This document shows positions 1-6,363 of a stretch of 6,557 bases of DNA, one piece after another. The notes beneath the pieces were generated by a model that was not told where the DNA came from, did no database searches, and saw only the letters and a program-made list of their open reading frames with translations. Each line of letters begins with the position of its first letter. Position 1 is the stretch's first letter. Source of the stretch: an uncultured Chloroflexota bacterium. Its GTDB lineage: Bacteria; Chloroflexota; Chloroflexia; Chloroflexales; Roseiflexaceae. The stretch covers positions 1-6,557 of the forward strand of contig CAIQIY010000154.1 of the NCBI GenBank assembly GCA_903871975.1, read 5' to 3'. The position numbers and the translations under genes were made by a program.

Positions 1-858
1 CGGCACGCCGGCGGCGACGAGCGCGTCGTGGAGTGGTGCAACCGCCTGCCCCTGCCACGCGGCTGCGCGGATGATCGCCGGGCCGACGAGGTCACCGTGC
101 GCATGGCCGGCACCGATCGCCGGATGTGCCTCGAGCGCATACGCCAGGTAATGCTCGGAGCCCTCCTCGGGGCGGCTGTGGCCGAGCAGGTTGCACAGCT
201 GCACTTCGAGCGCCAGCAGCCGCAGCACATCGAGCAGCCCGGCGGGCTCACCACGGCCGGCAGCGGGGGCGACGACCAGGCTGGCCGCGAGGATCTCGCC
301 GGCGAGCGCGGCAGCCCACGGCAGAAAGGCCTGTTCCGGCGGATTCTCGCCACGCGCCTCGGCGAACTGCCAGTCCCATGTGCCGGTAGCGATCGAGAGC
401 AGATCGCAGATGCCGGCCGCCCGGACACCCGCCGGCGCCGCAGCGATCACGTCCAGGTCTACCAACACGCGCTGTGCCGCACCAGTCGGCAGGTAGGTGA
501 TGCAGCCATCGCGGCGCACGCCACTCGCCCAGGTGAGGTGGGCATCGACCGAGAGCGCCGTCGGGATGAGGATGAGTGGCAAGCCATGGTGATGCGCCAC
601 ATACTTGGCGGCATCGGCCGCCAGGCCACCACCCACGCCGTAGATGACCGCCAGACCGGCGGGGCAGCGCGCTGCCAGTGCAGCAAACGCCGGCTCGCTG
701 GCGTCGGTCGGCGCATCGGTCCACACCGGTGCGAGGCCCAGGCCCGCCCGCGCGGCGGCAGCCCATGCCGGGCCACTCGTCACCACACCAATGTCGCGCG
801 TGTCACGTACGTCGGCCAGCGTGATCGTCTCGATCTCGGGCACTGCCATGCAGATCAT
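1..858 (-). CDS. Glycerol-1-phosphate dehydrogenase-like (EgsA/AraM) iron-containing alcohol dehydrogenase superfamily protein, 3' end outside window
   Basis: Read directly from the minus strand: 286 codons without a stop from ATG at 858, so the C-terminus lies beyond position 1. Family members run about 340-400 aa, so most of the protein is visible. A Rossmann-type nucleotide-binding segment carries YGVGGGLAADAAKYVA (about residues 73-88), followed by the superfamily's IPTALSVDAH segment (98-107). The later motif SRPEEGSEH (228-236) closely resembles the SRPASG-EH signature of AraM/G1P dehydrogenases, and AHGDLVG (253-259) matches their HGEQVG motif. By family knowledge, D152, H236 and H254 are the probable metal ligands. 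G1P dehydrogenases reduce dihydroxyacetone phosphate to sn-glycerol-1-phosphate with NAD(P)H in the cytoplasm. A strong Shine-Dalgarno GGAGG sits 4 nt before ATG 858; ATG 849 is a later alternative. It is the last visible gene of a leftward operon, 16 nt after its neighbour. Another superfamily activity (glycerol dehydrogenase, dehydroquinate-synthase-like) remains possible, but the EH and HG motifs favour G1PDH. Confidence 0.82.
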   Translation of the reverse strand, partial: MICMAVPEIETITLADVRDTRDIGVVTSGPAWAAAARAGLGLAPVWTDAPTDASEPAFAALAARCPAGLAVIYGVGGGLAADAAKYVAHHHGLPLILIPTALSVDAHLTWASGVRRDGCITYLPTGAAQRVLVDLDVIAAAPAGVRAAGICDLLSIATGTWDWQFAEARGENPPEQAFLPWAAALAGEILAASLVVAPAAGRGEPAGLLDVLRLLALEVQLCNLLGHSRPEEGSEHYLAYALEAHPAIGAGHAHGDLVGPAIIRAAAWQGQAVAPLHDALVAAGVP

Positions 859-874
859 CGTTCCTCCGTCGTGG

Positions 875-1759
875 TCATTCCGCCGAACGCCGCTGCCAGG
901 GCGTGCCGTCGAGGACACACACACCAGCATACAGACTGCCGATCACCGCACGCCAGACGATGCTGCCATCGACGCGGTGCAAGACCAGCAACCGCTCTCG
1001 CTCCTCGAAGACGATCGACCAGATACCGTGCTCGGTGGTCCGTCGCACGGCCGGACTGAACAGGTAGTCGCCGGCCGACACCGACAGCATGCGTTGTTCG
1101 TCATACCGGAACCGGCCATCGGCGCCGAGCACCAGCGTGGCGACCGTCTCGGCATAGGCGCTGTCGTGCGAGTAGTCGCGATCGAACTGCGCTGCCTCGT
1201 GGATCCACGCGGTACCGGCGAGCGCGGCGCGCAGCTGGTCGCGCTGCGCGTCGAGCAGGCGCTGCCACGGTGCGTCGGTCACCGCCGTGGCCGGCTCGGC
1301 GGGCGGCGGTGCAGCCGCCCGATTGCGCGACCGCATCTGCTGCAACGCCGACCGTACGTCTTCGCGGGGTGTCGCGTGCTCGATGCGACGGCGCAGGGCG
1401 CTGTTGGCACGCTCGAGCAGTGGCTGCAGCGCCGCCATCGGCACGTCACTGCCACTCAGGGCGAGCATCAGCTCGACCGCATCATTGGGCGCGACGACCA
1501 TGCCGGCGAGCTGTCGGCGCAGCGCCGCCGTGGCCTGCGGATGGGCGACCAGTCGCTGTGCGAGCTCGAGTTCGCCGGCAGTGGTCAGGCTGGTCGGCAG
1601 CAGCTGCGCCACCACATCGGCGGGCAGAGTCGGGCGTTCGAGCAGCGCCGATCGGACGAAGCTGTGTGGCGATCGCGCCAGGATGCGCAGCTCGGCGTCG
1701 GTGGATGTGGCATCGCGCGCAGCACGCAGCGCGTCGGCCGGCGTGGTGTACGGTGTCAT
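875..1759 (-). CDS. Hypothetical protein with variant leucine-rich (LRV/HEAT-like) N-terminal repeats and a beta-rich C-terminal domain
   Basis: 294 aa, not recognised as a named protein. Residues about 10-148 are helical and leucine/alanine-rich. The segment LRILARSPHSFVRSALLERP (24-43), followed by TLPADVVAQLL, has the pattern 'LA..P...VR..L...P..P..V...L' of variant leucine-rich (LRV) repeats. A weaker second copy may begin near ELAQRLVAHPQATAALRRQL (65-84). An Ala/Pro linker (about 148-165) leads to a C-terminal domain (about 180-292) with alternating beta strands: TLVLGADGRFRYD, a GIWSIVFEERERLLVLHRVDG hairpin region, and a final strand ending near W288. This suggests a small lipocalin-like or beta-barrel ligand or protein-binding fold. 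No signal peptide or membrane helix is visible, so it is probably cytoplasmic. The start is ATG 1759, preceded by GAGGGG at suitable spacing; the stop is TGA 877-875. It lies 25 nt after the glycosidase gene and 16 nt before the dehydrogenase, implying co-transcription. A scaffold or binding role is only a guess. Confidence 0.8.
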   Translation of the reverse strand: MTPYTTPADALRAARDATSTDAELRILARSPHSFVRSALLERPTLPADVVAQLLPTSLTTAGELELAQRLVAHPQATAALRRQLAGMVVAPNDAVELMLALSGSDVPMAALQPLLERANSALRRRIEHATPREDVRSALQQMRSRNRAAAPPPAEPATAVTDAPWQRLLDAQRDQLRAALAGTAWIHEAAQFDRDYSHDSAYAETVATLVLGADGRFRYDEQRMLSVSAGDYLFSPAVRRTTEHGIWSIVFEERERLLVLHRVDGSIVWRAVIGSLYAGVCVLDGTPWQRRSAE

Positions 1760-1784
1760 GGCACCCCTCGATCATGCGTGACCG

Positions 1785-4424
1785 TCACTCGCGATCGCCG
1801 CGCAGGCTACTGCGCGCCATACGCTCGAGCACCGACACCAGCCAGTGCTCGAGCGTCGCCGCCGATGCGCCCGTCAGCTGTGCCGCAGCAACGCTGCGGC
1901 GCACCCAGGTGAGCAGTGCGGCGATACGCCCCAGCGCGACGTCGTCGGCGTCATCGGCCGACTGCCAGACAGTGGCGTACGCCGGCAGCGTCAGATCAGC
2001 GTCGGCAGCCGCCGCCTGCACCTGCACTGCACTGTCGCGCATGGCATCGAGCGCCTGCCGCAGCGCGCCATGTGCTTCGTCGGGCAGCAATGCCCCGGCA
2101 GCCGGTGCATGCTCAAGCACCGTGAGCGCGTGCTGCAGTGCCGTCGCACGCGCCAGCAGCAGGGTGACCAGATACTCGCGCAGATACGCCGTGAGCGGTG
2201 CGTCGGGTGGTGCCAGCCACACCGCATCGGTGGTGCCACTCTCGTCATCGGCGGTGTACCCCACCACCAGCGTCGCACCGTCGCGGTACGATGGCCACTC
2301 CAGCACCCGACCATGCATCAACAGGCGATACGCCTGCAGTGCCCCGTCGGCAGCGATGCCGGTGATGCGGAACTGACCGCCACCGGGCGCACTGCACACC
2401 AGCCACGCGCCATCACACGCCACCACGCCGGCGCCACCGCTGAACGCCAGCGCCGTCGCGCCGCACGTCACCGACCAGCCACCCTCGCCGGCGTCGCCGC
2501 CACACGCAGCACCACGCAGCCGTTCTCCGTCGAGCACGAGCGCCGCGACCCGTCGCGGCCCGAGCCTCAGCGCGATGTCGCCACCGGACGCGCCGCGCAG
2601 CGTGCCGTCGAAGGTGACCGGCATGCGGTTGGCGGCGAACACATAGCGCCAGGCGGTGCCGATCCGACACGATACATCGACGGCCTCGTTGCCGCTGGCG
2701 ATCAGTGCCGGAACGCCGCCACGCTCGACCAGTGCCGCCACCAGCGCCGCGGGATCTGCCGACGGCAGCCGCAGCACCTGCCCGGTCGCCTCGGCTGCCT
2801 GCAGCACAGCGCACGGCTGCAGCCGCTCATCGTGGGTGGTTGGCTCGGCGCCGGCCACCACGACATTGTGCGCTGCCGCCAGACGCTGCTGCGTCGCCCG
2901 CGCCAGCACCGGCGTCGCCGGCACCAACACCAGCGCATAGCGCGCCAGTTCTGCCGGATCGGCCGCGTCGAGGTCCACGACCGCGAAGTCGACGCCGGCA
3001 CGCACCAGTTGCTGCGCCAACTGCTGGCTGCGCACCCCGTGATCGGCGCCGGCGAGCAGCGCACGCAACAGCGGATCGTCGGGTTGCCAGGCCGGCCCCG
3101 CCTGCGGGTAATCAAATCGGTACTGCCAGGCAGCGAGATGTTCGGGCACATGGCTGTACCCCAGCGCCAGCGTCGGACACTCGGCTGCGGCTGCATAGTC
3201 GCCGCCAGCCATGCCCAACAGCAGGAACAGGCCACGCGCATTCCAGAAGCGCGGCCGCACGCTCGCATCCGGCCGGATCGGCGCCTCCATCGCCCACCGT
3301 GCAAACGCGCCGACCCGCGGCTCGTCGGGACTGCTCTGTGCCACCATGTAGACACAGCAACCCCGGCTGCCACCGACGAACGGCGCGGCGAAGAAGAAAT
3401 CCTGCGCGCAACTGATCTCGGGGATGAAGCTGGGGAATGCCGGGCTGAGCTGCGCCATCAGCCGTGGCCGCCAGATGGCGAAATGGACATACTCTTCGAA
3501 CGAGTAGCGGTACCACTCCCGCCCGACGAACGGCTCACGCACGTCTTCGGGATAGACATTGTGCCCAAGCCAATCGGTCGCACGCGCCATCGCACCGATG
3601 TCGACCAGCAGACCGGCCGCTTCCCACGGCATCGCCAGCAGATCATGGAAGATCGGCACCGTCCAGCCAGCCACGCGCAGCGCGTCGGCCACCTGCGCCA
3701 CACCCCGGGCATACAGCTGATCAGTGAAGGCATTGAGCAGGGCGTACGAATGCACTTCGGCGGCGTTCGTCGGCGGATGCCACGCGCGCGGCGCCGGCAC
3801 ATCGAGGTCATGGTCGGCACACCAGGCGGGCCAGAGCTCATCGATGACATACGGGTTGTAATCGAGGCGAAAACGCGGATCGAGGCCGATATCGGCGGGC
3901 AGCATGCCATCGCCGGGGGTCTCGTTCTCGGCCTGGAGCGCGATGATCGGCCCGGCGGGCGCCTGGTAGGGCAGCATCGCCTGCGAGAAGGCCGACAACC
4001 AGGCATGGGCTGCGGCGAGGTACGTCGGATGGAGCAGGCACGGCCGCGCGACGCCGCTGTCGGAGTGGCGCCACGGCACGCCGTCCGGGCGCAGCGCCGC
4101 GATCTCGGGATGCCGCACCAGCAGATGCGGCGGAATGCCGCCGCCGAGCAGTTCGGCATCACAGAATGGCCCGGGCTTGAGGATCACGCGAAACCCGAGC
4201 AGCGCGCAACACTCGACGAAGCCCAGCAGATCGCGACACGGCTCGCTGCGACCATCGAAATCGAAGACCCCCGGCTCCAGTTCGTGCCAGGCCCAGGGTA
4301 CATAGGTTGCGATCGCATTGGCACCGAGCTGCCGCATCCGCGCCAGCATCGGTTCCCAGTCGACGCGAGCGGCACGAAAGTAGTGATACTCGGCGGCGAA
4401 CAGCGGCATGTCGGCGGAGAACAT
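1785..4424 (-). CDS. Putative beta-galactosidase, clan GH-A (GH35-like catalytic domain with GH42-like layout)
   Basis: 879 aa from ATG 4424. The N-terminal half is a TIM barrel: AAEYHYFR near residues 10-17, TYVPWAWHELEPGVFDFDG (40-58), KPGPFCDAE (83-91) and GGGIPPHLL (94-102) follow the GH35 consensus. IIALQAENET places the probable acid/base at E168, and FIPEIS the probable nucleophile at E336. After the barrel (about 1-410) comes a Rossmann-like region (about 450-550, LAQQLVRAGVDFAVVDL, then YALVLVPATPVL) resembling the GH42 trimerisation domain. A beta-rich section (about 580-740) and a helical C-terminal tail (about 745-879) follow. No signal peptide is seen, so it probably acts in the cytoplasm on imported beta-galactosides or related glycosides; the substrate is inferred. 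Start choice: GGGAGG lies 6 nt before ATG 4424. An in-frame TTG at 4487 would add 21 residues, including DGRPL that could be a beta strand, but it lacks a good ribosome site and would cover the candidate -10 box. First gene of the leftward operon. Confidence 0.87.
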   Translation of the reverse strand: MFSADMPLFAAEYHYFRAARVDWEPMLARMRQLGANAIATYVPWAWHELEPGVFDFDGRSEPCRDLLGFVECCALLGFRVILKPGPFCDAELLGGGIPPHLLVRHPEIAALRPDGVPWRHSDSGVARPCLLHPTYLAAAHAWLSAFSQAMLPYQAPAGPIIALQAENETPGDGMLPADIGLDPRFRLDYNPYVIDELWPAWCADHDLDVPAPRAWHPPTNAAEVHSYALLNAFTDQLYARGVAQVADALRVAGWTVPIFHDLLAMPWEAAGLLVDIGAMARATDWLGHNVYPEDVREPFVGREWYRYSFEEYVHFAIWRPRLMAQLSPAFPSFIPEISCAQDFFFAAPFVGGSRGCCVYMVAQSSPDEPRVGAFARWAMEAPIRPDASVRPRFWNARGLFLLLGMAGGDYAAAAECPTLALGYSHVPEHLAAWQYRFDYPQAGPAWQPDDPLLRALLAGADHGVRSQQLAQQLVRAGVDFAVVDLDAADPAELARYALVLVPATPVLARATQQRLAAAHNVVVAGAEPTTHDERLQPCAVLQAAEATGQVLRLPSADPAALVAALVERGGVPALIASGNEAVDVSCRIGTAWRYVFAANRMPVTFDGTLRGASGGDIALRLGPRRVAALVLDGERLRGAACGGDAGEGGWSVTCGATALAFSGGAGVVACDGAWLVCSAPGGGQFRITGIAADGALQAYRLLMHGRVLEWPSYRDGATLVVGYTADDESGTTDAVWLAPPDAPLTAYLREYLVTLLLARATALQHALTVLEHAPAAGALLPDEAHGALRQALDAMRDSAVQVQAAAADADLTLPAYATVWQSADDADDVALGRIAALLTWVRRSVAAAQLTGASAATLEHWLVSVLERMARSSLRGDRE

Positions 4425-4436
4425 CAGCGGCCTCCC
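4418..4436 (-). promoter_or_regulatory. Ribosome binding site deciding the glycosidase start
   Basis: On the minus strand the sequence reads GGGAGG, six bases (CCGCTG), then ATG at 4424. This near-ideal Shine-Dalgarno spacing is the main reason for preferring ATG 4424 over the upstream in-frame TTG at 4487, which has no comparable purine tract before it. Confidence 0.65.
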
Positions 4437-4505
4437 ATCACGCGTGTCGATGCGCCCATGGTACAATAGGAGCCGGTGTCGCAGCAAGCACGCTGAGGTC
4501 TCACG
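4425..4505. promoter_or_regulatory. Divergent promoter region between glycosidase operon and microprotein gene
   Basis: This 81-nt gap separates two divergently read genes and should hold the start signals for both. The only AT-leaning spot is GTACAATAGG at 4461-4470. On the plus strand it offers a -10-like TACAAT (4462-4467), about 39 nt before ATG 4506. On the minus strand the overlapping bases give TATTGT (4468-4463), about 39 nt before ATG 4424. Neither has a recognisable TTGACA-type -35 at 16-18 nt. The two candidate boxes overlap, so the two directions could compete or be co-regulated. This is inference from position and weak motif match. Confidence 0.4.
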
Positions 4506-4679
4506 ATGAACCGGTTCTGGCAGATCATTGCCATCATCTCGTTGATCTTCCCATTCGCCGCCGTCGGCTACAAGATGGCCATCACCGAATCGCTGGTCGC
4601 TGCCGCGGTCTATCTCGTCATCGTCATCGCGCTGACGGTCACCGCCGCACTCGCCTGGCGCGCATCATCGCCGTCCTGA
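4506..4679 (+). CDS. Two-helix membrane microprotein, hypothetical
   Basis: 57 codons, ATG 4506 to TGA 4677-4679. The start is preceded by GAGG at 4495-4498 with a 7-nt spacer. The product begins MNRFWQIIAIISLIFPFAAV and has two strongly hydrophobic stretches, residues about 6-22 and 30-50. They are separated by a short polar turn (GYKMAITES) and followed by a short tail with one arginine (WRASSPS). This is a helical hairpin typical of small integral membrane proteins, and the positive charges near the N-terminus (R3) and turn (K23) are sparse. Isoleucine and phenylalanine codons are used freely, unlike the Arg/Ala/Pro-rich translations of noncoding frames nearby, which supports real coding. 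I do not recognise a family. It is read away from the glycosidase operon and toward the c-di-AMP receptor homologue, but about 270 nt separate it from the latter, so it is probably a single-gene unit. Confidence 0.68.
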   Translation: MNRFWQIIAIISLIFPFAAVGYKMAITESLVAAAVYLVIVIALTVTAALAWRASSPS

Positions 4680-4948
4680 AGGCAACCCGCGCAGCCGACG
4701 GGGCAGTGTGGCACGACATTCCGGCCACCGCCCCGCCGGCAGGCACGCCCCCGCTGATGCAGTACCACACAGCGCCACACCAGCGGGCGCATACGTCCGA
4801 GCGCGCCCAGCCGGCCGATTTCCGACCAGGCATCGCCGCCGCCGCGATGGCGCCACCACCGCGCCGCCCAGCATCATCGCACGCGCGACCCATCCACTGG
4901 TATATAATGGGTACGATACGCCAATCGCGTGCTGAAGGGAGAACTGCC
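4680..4948. other. Intergenic region with promoter at its right end
   Basis: No convincing gene is seen here. Translations in the open frames are Arg/Ala/Pro/His-rich low-complexity sequence typical of noncoding GC-rich DNA. One open frame runs through into the receptor gene without a stop, but it has no homology-like content before ATG 4949. Only weak inverted repeats are visible: for example, GTGTGG near 4707 could pair with CCACAC near 4764, and CCGGC with GCCGG around 4722-4740. None is a strong stem followed by a T-run, so no factor-independent terminator is called. The right end becomes AT-richer and carries a TATAAT box. Confidence 0.5.
4903..4908 (+). promoter_or_regulatory. Probable -10 box (TATAAT) for the receptor-glycosyltransferase operon
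   Basis: A perfect TATAAT within TATATAATGG stands out in otherwise GC-rich DNA, 40 nt before ATG 4949. Transcription would begin near 4915, giving a leader of about 35 nt. At the usual spacing the -35 position reads close to CACGCG and does not match TTGACA, and no TGn extended -10 is present. The promoter may therefore be weak, activator-dependent or read by a factor with relaxed -35 needs. Confidence 0.6.
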
Positions 4949-5191
4949 ATGAAGCTACTCTTGTTCGTCGTCGAGGGTGGGAGCGCCGATGCCTCGGTGA
5001 ATGCGCTGGTTGAGCATGGCTTCCGTGTCACGCAGCTGGCATCGACCGGCGGATTCCTGCGCAAGGGCAACACCACGCTGCTCGTCGGCGTCGAGGATGC
5101 AGCGGTCGACCGGGCGGCCGAGGTGATGCGGCGCGCAGCGCCGGGGGCGCTGGCGATCACGCTCGATCTGGAGCGCTACGAGCGCGTGTGA
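4949..5191 (+). CDS. DUF970 / PII-like cyclic-di-AMP receptor homologue (DarA/PstA family), compact form
   Basis: 80 aa, ATG 4949 to TGA 5189-5191. The ribosome site AAGGGAG lies 7 nt before the ATG. The family signature is clear: MKLLLFVVEG opens strand 1, then HGFRVTQLASTGGFLRKGNT (23-42) and TLLVGVED (43-50). These match the DarA/PstA 'FR.TKLA(S/T)TGGFL..GNTT...GVED' core, which forms the PII-like ferredoxin fold and much of the c-di-AMP pocket. DarA/PstA proteins are about 109 aa. Here the second helix (about residues 51-63) passes almost directly into the last strand ALAITLDLERYERV (67-80), so the long glycine/tyrosine-rich loop between them is missing. Known members are cytosolic trimers that bind c-di-AMP between subunits; their downstream partner is generally unknown. 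The stop overlaps the GTG start of the next gene (GTGA, 5188-5191), so the two are probably translationally coupled. Ligand binding by this short form is inferred, not shown. Confidence 0.88.
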   Translation: MKLLLFVVEGGSADASVNALVEHGFRVTQLASTGGFLRKGNTTLLVGVEDAAVDRAAEVMRRAAPGALAITLDLERYERV

Positions 5192-6324
5192 ACATCCTCT
5201 ACGTCGCGTGTGGCATTCCGCTGCCAGGGACGCTCGGCGGGTCGACGCACACGCTCGAGGTGGCGCGCGGGCTGGCGGGGCGCGGGCACGTGGTGCACGT
5301 CGTGGCGGCGCCGGCACAGCCGCACCTGGCGCCAGTGGCCGTCCCCGGCGTGACCACCCACACGCTGGTTGTGCCCAAGCTGCTTTCGTTTCTGGGCGAC
5401 CGCCAGATTGATCGCTGGTGTGAGCAGATTGCGCCCGATATCGTGATGGAACGCTACTACAACTTCGCTGGCGGCGGCCTGCGCGCTGCGGCGCGGCGCG
5501 GCATTCCGACGGTGCTCGAGGTGAATGCGGCGATCATCGACCCACCGGTGGTGCTCAAGCGGCGCATCGATGATCTGCTCGGCGGGCCACTGCGGCATGC
5601 TGCTGTCGCACAGTGCCGCATGGCCGACCGGATCGTCACGCCGCTGGCGAGCACGGTGCCCGACACCATCGCACGCGAGCGCGTCGTCGAGCTGCCGTGG
5701 GGCGCAGCAGTCGAGCGCTTCACGCCGGCCAGCGACGATCCGCCACGGCCGGCACACGTGGTGTTCCTCGGATCATTTCGTGGCTGGCATGGTGCCGCCG
5801 ATCTGGTGCGCGCCTGCGGCCGGCTCTACGATGCCGGCATGCGCTTCACCTGCACCTTGATCGGGGACGGCCCGGAGCGGGCTGCCGTCGAGGCGCTGGC
5901 CACCCGCTGGGCCGAGCACATCCGGTTCAGCGGCGCCGTGCCCTACGAACACGTGCCGACGCTGCTCGCCACGGCGACCATCGGCGTCGCGCCGTTCGAT
6001 ACGTCGCGCCATCCGGCGTTGCGTGCGGCCGGCTTCTTCTGGTCGCCGCTGAAGGTCTACGAATACATGGCTGCCGGGCTGCCGGTCGTCACGACCGATC
6101 TGCCACCACTGAACCGCATCATCCGCGCCGGCCAGGAGGGTGAGCTGTTCGCCGAGGGGGATGTGGCGGCGCTGGCGCAGGCGATCGAGCGCCTGCTGTG
6201 CGATCCAGCCCGCGCCAGGGCGTTGGGGCACGCCGCGCGCGAGCGAGTGGTCGCGCACTATTCGTGGTCCCACCATTGTGCCGAACTGGAACGAATCATG
6301 CAGCAGCTGGTGGCACGTGGCTGA
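5188..6324 (+). CDS. GT4-family glycosyltransferase (GT-B fold)
   Basis: 378 aa, GTG 5188 to TGA 6322-6324. MNILYVACGIPLPGTLGGST (1-20), followed by HTLEVARGLAGRGHVVHVV, is the typical GT4 N-terminal strand, glycine-rich acceptor loop and first helix. The C-terminal Rossmann domain begins near HVVFLGSFRGWHGAADLVRA (190-209). LIGDGPER (224-231), then IRFSGAVPYEHVPTLLATA (245-263), are standard GT4 landmarks. SPLKVYEYMAAGLPVVTTD (286-304) is the sugar-nucleotide-binding motif, with E292 in the place of the second glutamate of the EX7E motif; the first position is a phenylalanine (F284), as in other 'SPLK.(F/Y)EYMA' subfamilies. No membrane helix is present, so it is probably a cytosolic or membrane-peripheral enzyme adding a sugar from a nucleotide-sugar donor to a glycan or lipid. 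Donor and acceptor cannot be told from sequence. The start overlaps the receptor gene's stop by 4 nt, and a second glycosyltransferase follows after 39 nt. Confidence 0.93.
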   Translation: MNILYVACGIPLPGTLGGSTHTLEVARGLAGRGHVVHVVAAPAQPHLAPVAVPGVTTHTLVVPKLLSFLGDRQIDRWCEQIAPDIVMERYYNFAGGGLRAAARRGIPTVLEVNAAIIDPPVVLKRRIDDLLGGPLRHAAVAQCRMADRIVTPLASTVPDTIARERVVELPWGAAVERFTPASDDPPRPAHVVFLGSFRGWHGAADLVRACGRLYDAGMRFTCTLIGDGPERAAVEALATRWAEHIRFSGAVPYEHVPTLLATATIGVAPFDTSRHPALRAAGFFWSPLKVYEYMAAGLPVVTTDLPPLNRIIRAGQEGELFAEGDVAALAQAIERLLCDPARARALGHAARERVVAHYSWSHHCAELERIMQQLVARG

Positions 6325-6363
6325 CGCTACTGCGGCCGTGCGCCACGAGCCAGGACGGGCCCC

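Noticed and set aside
28..1912. Plus-strand open frames at 28-1059 and 644-1912
   Set aside because: They lie antisense to the dehydrogenase and repeat-protein genes, cross the gene boundary without a break, and translate to Arg/His/Gln-rich sequence without recognisable motifs.
1845..4469. Very long plus-strand open frame (about 874 codons) antisense to the glycosidase
   Set aside because: It is a GC-skew shadow: rich in Arg, His and Gln, with no domain motifs, and lies opposite a gene with clear GH-A motifs.
4700..4775. Weak inverted repeats (GTGTGG/CCACAC and CCGGC/GCCGG) as a terminator or riboswitch
   Set aside because: The stems are 5-6 bp with long loops, there is no following T-run, and no known riboswitch core is visible. 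Such matches are expected by chance in GC-rich DNA.
4307..4948. Upstream in-frame extension of the DUF970 gene back to 4307
   Set aside because: The family's N-terminus (MKLLLFVV) begins exactly at ATG 4949 with a good ribosome site. The upstream part is low-complexity and would overlap the glycosidase start and the microprotein.
4639..5160. Minus-strand open frame (173 codons) across the intergenic region and the receptor gene
   Set aside because: Most of it mirrors the receptor codons, and the rest is low-complexity Ala/Gly/Arg with no motif.
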